Source: Halictus rubicundus (lineage: Eukaryota > Arthropoda > Insecta > Hymenoptera > Halictidae). From it: a stretch of 64,000 bases of DNA. The notes below the pieces were generated by a model, which was given only the letters and a program-made list of their open reading frames with translations, was not told where the DNA came from and did not search any database. Positions 1 to 10,510 of the stretch are shown piece by piece. The stretch is taken from assembly GCF_050948215.1 (NCBI RefSeq), contig NW_027488567.1, positions 930,001 to 994,000 on the forward strand. The letters run 5' to 3'. The position numbers and the translations under genes are program-made. How positions within the stretch are numbered: position 1 is the first letter of the stretch; the number at the start of each line of letters is the position of its first letter.

Positions 1-771
1 GAAAATCTCAAAATTCGAGGTAATTTTTCCCACAGCTCGGAAAGGAGGGGGCAAAATCGAAAAAGTTTTTCAGGGGGGAGAATACTTCTCCAATCCGACC
101 CCGAAAGACTCGCCACCCTCCGAAATAGGCGTATACCGAATTTCGGCCCGATAGGTCAATTTTCGTACGGAACCATAATCGCGAAAACACCTAAGAAAAC
201 GCCGGGTACGATAAAACCGTGTGGGGGCTCTTTGGAAAGCCAGAGAGCAGGGCTGGCATTTCGCCAAAGCAGATTTTGTATATCGTGTAAAATAAAAGAA
301 GTAACATACAGTTAAGAATAAAAAATTAGAGTAAGAGAAGGTATCGACACCTTGACACGTTTAGACCACGCGCAGGCGTTTTAATGATAGGTTAAATTAG
401 GCTAAGAGCGAAAAAACCAAAAAAAAAAATCAATTAAAAATAAGGTAGCGTTTAAGACTAGAAAATAAGAACATTTATAGAAATATATATATACATAGAG
501 GCTAGAAAATTATTTACAGTAGCGAATAAAATAAGATAAGATACGTTAAAAGTTAAATAAGAAGTTAGTTTATTTTAGTGTTTTTGAATTTGAATTTGAA
601 TTTATTGCATTTCGTATACTATACTATACTATATTATACTAAGCACTATTATACTGTATTAGATTTACAAACAATTTTGAATAAGCGAAATAGTTTTAAC
701 TACGACAGACATTGTAATTTTTAGGTGATTCTGTAATTTTAGAAAATGAAATAGAGACAAATACCCGTTTA
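1..771 (+). repeat. Direct repeat R, upstream copy (5' region of the element)
   Basis: This segment is repeated at 10,869-11,637 with only two differences noticed by eye: one extra G near position 20 and one extra A in the A-run near 419-429. The repeat may extend left of the window. The upstream copy runs without any A-tail into unique sequence at 772 (CCCGTTTA then TCTCTGGGCG), whereas the downstream copy ends at the same CCCGTTTA followed by poly(A). No coding potential is recognisable; short minus-strand open frames are not supported. It contains a short ATACT-type microsatellite near 617-640. Confidence 0.9.
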
Positions 772-1874
772 TCTCTGGGCGTTCCGAAATTACTACCTCC
801 CCTGAAAGCGCATACAATAAGTACCTAAAATTAGAACAAAAAGTACAAAAGATCATACAATAAATAACAGTTAAAGTAAATTGACCAGTTTGTAATAATA
901 ATAATTGCAAATATCTTTGCGTTAGATAACTCTAATTTTCTAATTTCATAATATAATTTCTGTGTCACGTAAGGCGATAACCAAGAGTTTCCTGTAAACA
1001 GAAATAGAAATAGAATTGGAGAAAGTTAAATAGAAATAGAGAAAAATAAGAAATATAGATGAAAAAGAGAATAAGAAACAAAATTAGAAGCAGAACCTGA
1101 AATTGAAATACAAATAGCAATAGAAACACAGATAAGAGAATTAGCAAATAAAATCAGAATAGTTTAACCACTACTTACCTCAGAATAGTTTAACCACTAC
1201 TTACCTAAAAACACCTGAAAATAAGAAAAAAATTTTTTATAATTTCAGCTAAGAATAATATAAGTTTAGAAAAAATAACAAAAAAAAAAAAAAAAAAGCA
1301 ATAGAACTCCGCAGTATAACATATAATTTGAAATTGACAACACATAATTTGAAATCGACATACCTTATCCGTAGTGCAACCTAGAAGAAATAAAAACAGC
1401 TATTAATATAGAGAAAAGTGGAATAATAAGAATAAAAAGAGTAGATACAGAAACAATAGGGATTTGAAACAGTAAATTGCAGTAGGTTATAACCAGCGGC
1501 CTGTTAAACAAGCGTTAGATAGTTAAAGGAGCTCGAGCGGAGGGAAGGGGAGGGGGGCTGCGATCGTTGCGTAACCGACCTAACCGACCGACCCCGAGCG
1601 AGCCTACATACAGCAAGCAAACAAACAAGGACAGAGGACTAGGAAGAGAGAAGAAGAAGAAGAAGAAGCAGGATAGACACATAGACAGAAAAACAATACA
1701 AGGACAGAAATAACCGCCACCAAAGACTGAAATATACACACTTAGATAAGTACACACAGGCAAACAAACCGACCCTTACAAACACAAGTAAACTCTCACA
1801 CAGACAGACATAACGTAGACGATATCATTGAGAGAGAAACAAATATAACAGATACTGAAGAAGAAAGAAGGAAG
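772..1874 (+). other. 5' untranslated region of the retrotransposon
   Basis: No gene is visible. The first part (to ~1500) is A-rich with an A-run around 1280-1297. A G-rich, then mixed GC-rich patch lies at ~1528-1610, followed by purine-rich and CA/GA-rich sequence with an AAG microsatellite near 1650-1667. This leads into the ORF1 start at 1875. The GC-rich patch is a candidate internal promoter or transcript start region because R1-type elements often carry promoters in their 5' UTR, but no specific promoter motif can be defended. Confidence 0.6.
1155..1206 (+). repeat. Perfect 26-bp tandem duplication in the 5' UTR
   Basis: Two identical adjacent 26-bp units (1155-1180 and 1181-1206) begin CAGAATAGTTT and end ACTTACCT. 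The lack of divergence indicates a recent duplication or slippage. No function is assigned. Confidence 0.9.
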
Positions 1875-3458
1875 ATGGATGAAGAGGAGAAGTGGCTAAC
1901 GCCACGCCACCCACCGGATAAAGGAATTATATTTAGAAAAAGCGATAAGATGAAAAGAAGCACAGAAAAAGAAAGAACCAAGAGAGACAGGGAGAATTTC
2001 GAGTCGGACTCGGAATCCCAATTTTCAGATGTGGTCCTTATTGGAAGCACGACTATGAAAAAGAAAAGGATAGACGACCGTAATAACACCTCGAATACTA
2101 AGCTGAATCAATCTAAAGAGGAAGAAAAGAGAAAAGAAAGAGAAAAAGAAATAGAGAGAGAAAAAGAAGAGGAAGAGGACATTCTCAAACTGATAAGAGA
2201 ATTATCGACCCTTCTCAAGAAAACTAAGTCGTCTACAAAAGAATTGAAAAGTTTTTGTATGGATCCCCTAACAGAAGTTAGAAGTACCACAAAAACGCAT
2301 GCAGCTCAAGCGGACAGACAAGTGGAAGCAGCAATAACCAGGCTCAAGAACATCGAATTAATTATCGAGAACAAAAACCTGAAGAACAGCCTTCTCCACA
2401 AGGATATAGGTGTACAATGTAATATCCTGAGGAAAAGCGAGGACAAAAAAGGAATATCGGTCGGGACTGGCAAGACAACGGCAGAAGCAGCGAGGAAGTT
2501 ATTAATCTACGAGAGCGAGACAGATGAAGCTGCAGAAACAACGGAAACCGAATCGAAACAAGAACAGGAATGGAAGATAGTGGAAAACAGGAAGAAAGCA
2601 GAGGAGAAGAAGGCCCTTAAGAAGAAAAAGAAGGAAGAGGCCGCAGAAATAGAAAAAAGTAAGAAAGAGCAAGAGAAAGAAAAGGTAAAGGAAAGAGAGA
2701 GAGCTCAAAGGGACAGACAGCCGCCTCCACCAAAATCCGAAGCGATAATAATAAAGACAAGCGAAACAAGAACATTTGCGGATTTGTTTAAACAGCTGAA
2801 GTCAAATCCGGGAGACAACATGAAGGGCATCCATACGGTCAGAAAATCGCGAGGAGGCGATATCGTGATCGAAATGGAAAAAGGCACGAACGCCGGAGTC
2901 CTTGAAACATTTGCTAAACAGACCTTAGGAGAGGACTGTTTAGTAAGAAGAATGGCACCGAAAATCGTCTACGAGATAAAGGATTTAGATCCCACTATTG
3001 ATAAGGACGAATTGCAAGAGGAACTAGCCCGAATCTTGCAAAAACAAAAAGAGGAAATTCAAATTAAAACTGTTAGATTTGGATACGGAGGAACCAAGAC
3101 GGCAATCGTCTCCCTCCCTTCAGAAGCTCTGGAAATTTTAGGTCAAGAAAATAAACTAAAAATTGGATTTACAAACTGCAGAATTAAGAGAACCCAGAAC
3201 TTATTAAGATGCTTTAAATGCCATGCCTTCGGCCACCTCTCCTACAACTGTTCTGCAGACTTGAAGGGACAGGAACTATGCAGAAGATGTGGAAACCTGG
3301 GGCATCAGATAAACGGATGTGAGGCAATAAGGTGCTGTATCTTATGCACAAGGGAGGGCATACATGCATCCAAAGCTGAACATGTAGCAGGAGCAGTCAA
3401 TTGCCCGCAATATAGAAAATATATGGAACGTTTGGACAAGGGTAGCTCTAAATTATAA
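1875..3458 (+). CDS. Retrotransposon ORF1 (gag-like RNA-binding protein with three zinc knuckles)
   Basis: A 527-residue ORF starts at ATG 1875 and ends with TAA at 3456-3458. In R1-type elements ORF1 protein binds the element RNA and forms the ribonucleoprotein needed for target-primed reverse transcription. Residues ~1-290 are extremely rich in Lys, Glu and Arg and look like charged helix or coiled coil (roughly 75-120 and 235-285). Residues ~300-440 form a more ordered domain typical of R1-clade gag. Three C-terminal knuckles follow: CFKCHAFGHLSYNC (446-459) and CRRCGNLGHQINGC (469-482), both CX2CX4HX4C, then a longer variant, CILC with distal His and Cys (488-510). No internal stop is present, so this reading frame is intact. 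It overlaps the open start of ORF2 by a few bases. Confidence 0.9.
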   Translation: MDEEEKWLTPRHPPDKGIIFRKSDKMKRSTEKERTKRDRENFESDSESQFSDVVLIGSTTMKKKRIDDRNNTSNTKLNQSKEEEKRKEREKEIEREKEEEEDILKLIRELSTLLKKTKSSTKELKSFCMDPLTEVRSTTKTHAAQADRQVEAAITRLKNIELIIENKNLKNSLLHKDIGVQCNILRKSEDKKGISVGTGKTTAEAARKLLIYESETDEAAETTETESKQEQEWKIVENRKKAEEKKALKKKKKEEAAEIEKSKKEQEKEKVKERERAQRDRQPPPPKSEAIIIKTSETRTFADLFKQLKSNPGDNMKGIHTVRKSRGGDIVIEMEKGTNAGVLETFAKQTLGEDCLVRRMAPKIVYEIKDLDPTIDKDELQEELARILQKQKEEIQIKTVRFGYGGTKTAIVSLPSEALEILGQENKLKIGFTNCRIKRTQNLLRCFKCHAFGHLSYNCSADLKGQELCRRCGNLGHQINGCEAIRCCILCTREGIHASKAEHVAGAVNCPQYRKYMERLDKGSSKL

Positions 3459-4189
3459 AATTCAATTTAAAGATACTCCAAATAAACCTGAATCATTGCA
3501 GATTGGCGCACTGCTTGCTAAACCAAACTGCAACAGAGCTGGGCGTAGATTTTGTACTAGTTTCAGAACCACTCTACAACCCGGGCAGCTGGATCTACAC
3601 GAAGACAGGATCAGCAGCAGCAATCTGGGTGACGAATTTTAATGGAAATAGACGACTCGAAGATGGGGACGAATCAGAAGACGATTACTCTGCAGTAAGA
3701 TTGGAAAAACTAACGATTGTGAGTACGTACGTATCGCCCAACATTTCGACCGATCTCTTCGCATTTAAAATTAAAAGATTAACGCAATTCTTGAGCCAGG
3801 AAATAGCGAAAGGTAACAGCGTAATTCTAGGAGGAGATTTCAATGCCAAGTCACCAGCCTGGGGCTCCAAGGAGCATAATCTAAAAGGAACAATACTGTT
3901 AGATGAACTTCTAAGAATAAATATTTACCCGTGTATTCCGGAAGGAGGCCACACATTCGAACGAGGAAGTTCCACTTCAAACTTGGACTTTATAGCGACC
4001 ACCCAGGACCTGCAAAAGAATGAATTAGAATTTTCTAACAAGGTATTGAATTTAGAGTCGGCCTCTGACCATAAATACCTACTTACAGAGTTAAGAACAG
4101 CGGACGGAATCTCAAGGAGAAATACAAACCCTGGAGCTAGATGGAAAGTCACGAGGCCCGGCATCACCAGGCATTGGATCGAACTCTAA
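3452..4189 (+). pseudogene. ORF2, 5' part: APE-type endonuclease domain, no AUG and frameshifted at its 3' end
   Basis: The frame is open from 3452, just after a stop at 3449-3451. It encodes the classic R1-type N-terminus ILQINLNHC (from 3473), then LVSEPLYNP, GGDFNAKSPAWGS (from 3830) and SDH (4064-4072). GGDFN and SDH are conserved catalytic-site motifs of apurinic-type endonucleases, which nick the target DNA to prime reverse transcription. No ATG is available; a TTG at 3503 lies inside the conserved N-terminus and is not a credible start. ORF1 ends in ATAA (3455-3458); an ATGA stop/start overlap would need only A-to-G at 3457. The frame stops at 4187-4189, between endonuclease and RT, where the RT frame takes over. 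This is one broken gene with the next entry. Confidence 0.85.
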
Positions 4190-6765
4190 GGGATCAGACA
4201 ATAAATGCTGGTAGCACGTACACCTACGAAGAAGAAAATAAATTCTTCGAATGTATAGACAAAATCTGCGACGAGGCGCTGGACAAGGCTGATACGACGT
4301 CCACAAAAGGAAGAAGTAATAAATGGTGGAACCCGCAAATAAATAAGGAAAGAGCAAAAACGCAAAGGCTAAGGAGAGCCGCACAAAAAGCCAGGAAGAA
4401 AGGAAAAAATGACGAAAGGGAGGCATTAACTTACCTGTATAAACTTGCGAAAAAGAATCTCCAGAGAGTCATTAGTAAATCAAAGGAACAAACCTGGAAA
4501 GAACTTTGCGAAACAATCGACAAAGATGTATGGGGTAAACCATACAAAGCGGTCATGAGACAGGTCAAAAACAATAATCCACCAGCGACTCTTTCCGCAC
4601 AATTTGCAGGAAAAGTTATGAAGGGGCTCTTTCCTCAAAAAGAGCAGCTAGCGGAACAACAAGGAGGTAGAAACGCAGCAGAAACACATAATCTACCTGT
4701 TTCAAATGATTTCAGGACAATACCAATTCCGGATATCACCTCGGAAGAAGTCCTGGAAGCTGCCAAACTCCTGAAACCGGGAAAGGCGCCTGGCACTGAC
4801 GGCATGCAACCAGAAATCCTCAAGGCACTGGTGCAATTTAGACCTGACAGGTTTGCCGCCTTATACAATGGAATCCTGACGAGAGGAATTATGCCGCAAA
4901 AATGGAAATACGCCAGAACCGTTCTGTTGAGGAAGGAAGGTAAGGGCCCCTCCACCCCCTCAGCTTATAGACCCATATGCATTTTAGACGCCTCCGCTAA
5001 GCTGTTCGAGTACGTTATCCGAGCGAGGCTCCACGAAGAGCTTGGAGAGAAGCCGTTCAGTGTTTGCCAGTATGGGTTCACTAAAGGAACCTCGACAGTC
5101 CACGCTATGGAGGAAGTGAGACAAGCAGCTATAGAGGCCTCAAGCAAAAATAGGTTTGCTGCATTAATCGCGTTGGATGTCAAAAACGCGTTTAACACGC
5201 TTAGCTGGACGGCCATCCATAGAGAAGTAACAAATAGAAAAATCCCCGAGTACCTCGCTCGGATACTAAAAGACTATTTCAGATGTAGAGCAGTGAAATA
5301 TGAAGCACCTGAAGAAACGATACGCCTAAACATGAAAATGGGAGTCCCCCAGGGCTCAGTCCTGGGCCCCTTTTTATGGAATATGGTATATGATGGACTA
5401 CTTAGTGCAAATAACCTACCGATGTGTAAAAAAATTGCCTTTGCAGATGATCTAGCGATAATCGTACAAGCAGCAACAGTCAGAAGACTAAAAATAAGAG
5501 CCGAACAGATGGCAGAAGAAGCTAGACTGTGGATGACCACTGCGGGTCTAGAATTAGCAGAAAGTAAAACAGAAATTATTATGCTAAACCGTAAGAGGGT
5601 GGAGGGTGAACTTACCTTCAGGATCGGAGAAGCTGAAATAAAGCCAACTACGGAACTAAGGTACTTGGGAGTTATCTTCGACTCCAATAAAAATTTCAAA
5701 CAACAAATCGAAAGATCAACTAACAAGGCCATTAGGACGATGTCTGCCCTGAGCAGAATCATGACGAATTCAATGAGAACGAAACAATCAGGACGAAAGC
5801 TCTATTATATGACTATGGAATCGATTGTTCTTTATGGAGCACCGATATGGGCAGAAGCAGCAGACAAACCGACCAACAGGAAATTATTGAAGAGAACACA
5901 GAAAATTGGGCTAACAAGGGTAGTATCGGCGTATAGGTCAGTTCCACTAGAAACGCTATCGGTATTATCCGGAGTTGTACCCTGGAACCTGAAAATAAGA
6001 GAAAGGAGAGAAACCTTCGAGAAGGAAAATGAAGTGGCAGAATTAATAAGCTACGAAAGAAGAAACAGAGAGGAAACCGGGGACAGAAGGAATACACACA
6101 CGCACACACACACCCACACATACACACACACTCAAACACACACACGCACGCATACACTAACAGAGACCCCGGTAGATACAGAAGAAAACGCAGAGGAGAC
6201 AATGGAAGTAATGAGAAACAGCATGAAAAAGGTTATAAGGAAGCAAGCAAGAGAAAACACCTTACAGAAGTGGCAAGAGGAATGGGATGATGCGACGGTG
6301 GGAAGATGGACTCACCGACTCATCCCAGATATAGAGAAATGGATCAACAGAAAACATGGTCAACTAAATTTTTATATTACCCAAGCCCTTACGGGGCACG
6401 GTGTTTTTAATAATTTCAGGAAAAGAATAGGTAAAACAGCCTCCGACGAGTGTTGGTACCATCACGGAGTCCCCGATACACCGGATCACACACTCGTTGC
6501 ATGCCTCAGATGGGAGGAAGAACGAAAACCACTGGTGGAGGCATTAAAAACCAGACCAGAAAACCTCACTATAGAAATCATCATTGAGGGGATCCTGGCG
6601 GAGGAAAAGACATGGATAATCTTTGCAAACTTCTGTAAGGACATCTTGAGAAAGAAGGAGGAAGAAGAGAGAAAAAGAGAAAAGGATCTGAGGGACAACC
6701 TGATCATGAGGGACACCGAGGAAGACCTGGAATCAGCTGACGCCGAGAGGATGATAGAATTATAA
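4141..6765 (+). pseudogene. ORF2, 3' part: reverse transcriptase and C-terminal zinc motif (frameshifted from the endonuclease)
   Basis: This 874-codon open frame follows a stop at 4138-4140, so the frame change lies within 4141-4189 and fits loss of one base (or gain of two). The apparent ATG at 4141 is probably not a natural start. RT motifs, with residues counted from 4141: GTDG (~218), YRPICILD, ALDVKNAFN (catalytic Asp ~346), GVPQGSVLGP (~401), catalytic FADD (434-437), ELAESKTEI, then RYLGVIFDS (~507). All active-site aspartates are present. A Thr/His stretch from a CA microsatellite occupies ~650-673. The C-terminus carries a CX3HX8HX4C motif (771-788), the zinc motif usual at the end of R1-type ORF2. 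The frame ends at TAA 6763-6765 after a charged tail. Apart from the junction, this part is uninterrupted. Confidence 0.9.
6093..6159 (+). repeat. In-frame CA microsatellite inside ORF2
   Basis: About 67 bp of mostly CA dinucleotide with a few interruptions lies within ORF2. It encodes alternating Thr-His with occasional Tyr, Gln and Arg. It sits between the RT/thumb region and the C-terminal zinc motif and keeps the frame. A linker position probably tolerates it. Confidence 0.9.
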
Positions 6766-7480
6766 TTAAGTTAAGCGGACTCTCCCTTTGTATTGCATAA
6801 GACAGTTAAGAACTTTTTAAACTAAATGAGAGCATATAGGCGCTAAGATGTTTGTTTTCCCTGTGTTGCAGCTCACTCTGGTGCGGGCGGAGGAGGGGGA
6901 GGAGGACGAGGACGAGGAAGACGGGACGGGACGTGTGACCACGCGGGAGAAAACAAGGAGATCTCTGAGTCAACTGACGCCTGTGAATAAGCGGACTTCG
7001 CGGGGCCGGGCTAGGCCGACATACGGGATACTTACCTTGGATGACCTCCAGCAGACTCACGGGTACTCGCTTCAGTGGACTACACCCGACGTCCGTCTCT
7101 CCCCTCTCCCCCCGGGCCGCCTGATGAAGGGTTGCAGCATGGGAGCAGCATCGAAACACGCCTGAAACAGAAAGAGAAATGTAAGGACCAGCGGCATAGT
7201 GCTTGCTGCAAGCGTTGCAGCGGCACAGGCGCAATTACCCGCATAGGGCAGGGTTCTGCAGTAACTGAGAGATAGTTGAACTAGGATAAGGTAGATCACT
7301 GTAAAAACATTGCAGTTGCCTGTAAAGATCGATAAGGTAGGACGCGTATAAGGTAGTTCACTACCCAAGTGCCGATAACCAGCAGATACGGTATAGGCTT
7401 AACAGGGGCTGGTTAACCAGCGGCGTATTGCTTTCGCATATATAACAAAATGGTCGACAAAGCCAAGCACACGTGGCGAC
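6766..7480 (+). other. 3' UTR, proximal GC-richer segment
   Basis: Non-coding sequence follows the ORF2 stop. Composition becomes clearly GC-richer at ~6870-7280 than the A-rich sequence downstream. A 105-codon open frame (6848-7165) lies here and is listed separately. The segment holds a short hairpin (GGTAG/CTACC around 7352-7366) and a 12-bp palindrome, CTGGTTAACCAG, at 7409-7420. No recognised RNA gene is seen. Confidence 0.5.
6848..7165 (+). CDS. Hypothetical 105-residue ORF downstream of ORF2 (doubtful)
   Basis: An ATG at 6848 opens a 105-residue frame with an acidic run (EEGEEDEDEED), an Arg/Lys-rich middle and no motif I recognise. It lies 82 bp after ORF2 in a GC-rich island, unlike the surrounding A-rich 3' region. 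A pyrimidine-rich stretch ending in TTGCAG (to ~6871) resembles a splice acceptor, and AAATGTAAGG near 7180 resembles a donor. Part of the island could therefore be a captured host exon rather than an element-encoded third ORF. Codon content is not diagnostic by eye. It may equally be a chance frame in GC-rich DNA. Confidence 0.2.
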   Translation: MFVFPVLQLTLVRAEEGEEDEDEEDGTGRVTTREKTRRSLSQLTPVNKRTSRGRARPTYGILTLDDLQQTHGYSLQWTTPDVRLSPLPPGRLMKGCSMGAASKHA

Positions 7481-7914
7481 TTATACTTTTATTAATTTTG
7501 ATATGATAGAACGATCATTTGGAAGCCAAAATGTGAACATGACGCTTTTTTTGAGACGACCAATCATTGGAGACCAGAAATAACCTATAAAAGGAACTAA
7601 ATAAAAAGATATTTTTAGGATGTAAAAAACCGGAGAAGAATATAAAAAATAGAAAATTAGCATTATTTAACGGACTAAAGACCTCTTAGTACTTTTGCAA
7701 TAATAGCCTTATTACATTAGAAAAAACGCTTTTAAAGTTCAAATCAAGAGTAAAAAACAGGTTCAAGTATAATTAAGACCTGTAATTAACATAAGAAACG
7801 AAAACCTAAAAACTAGTTAGGTATAAATGTACCCTTCGTATTTGTTCTTAAAAGCAATAACTGTAAAGTTATAGACGATTGAAAGTTCAAGAAAGAATTA
7901 GGAAAAATGTTTTA

Positions 7915-9360
7915 AAAGTGACAAAAACGAAAAATAAAGGACTGATCGGAAAAATAGTGTCATTTCTTTAATAAAAGTACTCTTGACATTTTTTGATCAA
8001 ACAAATGGCTTGGAAGATATTCCAAAATGTAACAAAATGAGATTTGCTCGAACGAGCTCAGATCGAGGTAATAGTATAATACCTCGCCGCCGTTGTCTCA
8101 AGAAAGTGGGCATGTGGGCAACAAATGCAGAATTTATATAGTAGATGTAGTATGGTTAATAACATAGAACCAACGCAACGTTAGGTAAAAGACCGTAAAT
8201 AATTGTATAACGGGTGTCCAAGATGTGAAGGGAAGTGAAACAAAACTCTTAAGTGATAAAGACCAGATTTAGGGATATTTTTCAAAATAGATAATTTAGA
8301 ACAATTAACATAAAAAATGAAATCTAGCAATTTTAAATTGAATTAACATCTTTTGAAGTTTTTCGGATAGGCTCCCTATAATAATATAAGGGGTCCCAAA
8401 AGTCTAGAGCAGGAGTAAATAACTGGTTTTAATATAACAAACGGGTATATTTTATCTGCAAATCAAAAACAAAGTAACGAAGGGATAATAAATATACTGA
8501 TGCAGTTGTCCCATAAGAGCAATAGTTTAAGAGTCGTGGGCTAATCAAAGTCCACACAGTTTGTAGAAAAAGTTAAAAATTTTTCGCTAAAAACGATCAA
8601 TGAAGGATCTAGAGTAAAAACAAGGATAATTCTTGACGAAAAGCACTCTTGAAAATTTTCGATCAGACAAACGGTTCTTTAAATATAACAAATTGTACTA
8701 AAATGCGGACAACTCGAACGATATGCGATCAAGATAGCACTTAATAGCCTCGGTAGCCTGCGCTCATAGTAGAAGGGCATACGAGGAATAAATAGAGGAA
8801 TAATTTATTAAAAACGGCTAAGTAGCAAAGACAGATAGTATTATAATAACGGTCGCCAAAATAATTTCAGGGAAGGCTTCCAGAGAATAATACAAGGTAG
8901 ACTAAAGTATAGTTTAGACAAAAAAAAAAAAAATTAAAATTAAATAATAATAATATACTTAAGATAACTAAGGGATATAGTAACATAATATTCATAATAG
9001 AAAAGACAATAGAGTAACAAAAATATTTAAATAGCTTACTAATAGAAAGAAGAATAGGTTACAAGTTAGGACAGATGAGAAGCTAACACAAAAAAACCTA
9101 AATGCAGAGAAAGACAATTAAAACCGGGCAAATTAGTGAGCTAGAATCAATTAAAGACTGGAAACACGCTGTGTGATTTTTTAAAAGGAATATCCGATAA
9201 ACATTCGACAAGATCAAAAAATTTTTTATATTAAAAGAACGCGGCTCGATCGAGCTGAAATAGCGACTATAGGTGAAAATCTCGACGTTAGGCTTCACAA
9301 GAAAACGGGCGATTAGAAATAGAACTATATTGTAATAACCGAACAGTTCAAACTCTGCCG
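7915..9360 (+). repeat. Diverged direct repeats in the 3' UTR (at least three copies)
   Basis: Segments starting near 7915, 8580 and 9140 share ordered short matches. The first two share ACTCTTGA, a TTTT-GATCA-ACAAA-GG series, CTCGAACGA, and a later AAGAAAGTGGGCAT / TAGAAGGGCAT stretch. The third keeps GCTCGATCGAGCTGAAAT and CAAGAAAACGGGC. A weaker fourth match lies near 7490-7540 (CATTTGGAAGCCAAAATGTG). Spacings are about 660 and 560 bp. Divergence is high, so boundaries are approximate; this is an eye alignment. Confidence 0.55.
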
Positions 9361-10098
9361 TTAAGCATACCGGTTAATTTGATTTTCATAAAAGAAATAA
9401 GACATGGTATACTTTGGCAAGAATATTGCTAGCAAGGGTAGAAGAGGAAAAACTAGGGCATGACAACGGTCTCGTACACGAACAACCAGTACAGTCGAAA
9501 AACCAAAATCTTTGAAAACAACATAGGAGGCACTCAAGGCCGTTTCAAAATAGAACAACAAGTATATATAGAAAAAACACGCGGAGTGTCAAGCGGGAGG
9601 GGATAGCTACAGGTCACGCGAGCCCCAACGGATAAAATCCAAATCAGAGCAAAGTGAACCGCCACGGTAATCGGAGCTTAACAGCAGATTTTTGAGTCTA
9701 TAGCCGCGAAAGAAACAAAGAAGTTAAACTCGAAGTGAGTTTCAAGCATTAATTAAAAGAAGAATTACAAATAAGATAATTAATTCGCGCGATTTCGAGG
9801 AAAATAAGAGCAAATCTCCCCCGGGGGACTAGTTCCGAATCTCCGGGTTCAAATCACGTGAATTCGGTTATTAAACTGAACAAAGTGGATCGAGACACAG
9901 TGTAAAGTAAATTAAAATTAATTAATTAATTAATTAAGGTACTTACTTGTTATCGGGAATTCGTACGGTACGGTTTTTTCCTCGTGGAAAACCCACTCGG
10001 TCGCACGAATCGATGAAATACCACGGTCCGGAACATCTAGAAAAAAAAAAGAGAGAAAATAATATATTAGTTACTAATTAATAAAACAAGACGGGCTT

Positions 10099-10134
10099 GT
10101 GCGTGCGGAGATTATTGTGCGTGCGGAGATTACT
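10099..10134 (+). repeat. 18-bp tandem duplication
   Basis: Two adjacent 18-bp units (10,099-10,116 and 10,117-10,134) share GTGCGTGCGGAGATTA and differ only at their last two bases. This is a small local duplication in the 3' UTR. Confidence 0.85.
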
Positions 10135-10510
10135 CGACACGAAAACCCCTTCCTTCCAGTAAATCAAGGAACGGAGAGTGCCGGTGAAAAACCTGTAAAA
10201 AGAAAAAAGTATTAGTATAATTAAAATTAATGGTCGGAGTGAGGGACACATTGAGAACAGAAGTGCATTAACTGAAAGTGAGAAAAAAGGACTTAAAGTG
10301 AGGAATTTAGGGAAAAAATTTCGAAATAGAGAAGTACCACCAGATAAACCGATACACACGGACCAGGAAGAGGGACCACACCGCTAGGGGTCGGTCGTAT
10401 CTCATAAAAATAAGGTAGGAGAAAGGGTTTAGTGCCTAAAAATAGGAAAGAGTAGAGAAAAGTAGGAAAAGAGATCATTTGACCTTGAACACAAGAGAGA
10501 ACTAGCGGTT

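Larger units (their letters stand above)
7481..10510 (+). other. Long A-rich 3' UTR of the retrotransposon
   Basis: About 3 kb without a credible gene; the few short minus-strand frames lack motifs. The + strand is strongly A-rich over T, C and G. It holds diverged direct repeats (separate entry), an A-run near 8921-8934, an ATTA microsatellite at ~9916-9938, the palindrome CCCCCGGGGG near 9818, and an 18-bp tandem duplication at 10,099-10,134. A GGGTTCAAATC stretch near 9845 resembles a pol III B box, but no tRNA-like fold surrounds it. Confidence 0.6.

Noticed and set aside
70..267. Short open frames on the minus strand of repeat R (also 10,937-11,134)
   Set aside because: They exist twice only because R is duplicated, have no recognisable domain and no ORF on the element's sense strand. 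Kept as non-coding.
2108..2887. Minus-strand Ser/Leu/Phe-rich open frames opposite ORF1
   Set aside because: They are antisense shadows of the Lys/Glu-rich ORF1 coding sequence, with no motifs.
3503..3505. Start of the endonuclease ORF at position 3503
   Set aside because: The codon is TTG, and conserved R1-type residues (ILQINLNHC) continue upstream in the same frame to 3473 and beyond, so this is not the natural start.
9835..9860. tRNA or tRNA-derived SINE suggested by GGGTTCAAATC
   Set aside because: No A box at the right distance, no acceptor or anticodon stems, and the flanks of the loop do not pair.
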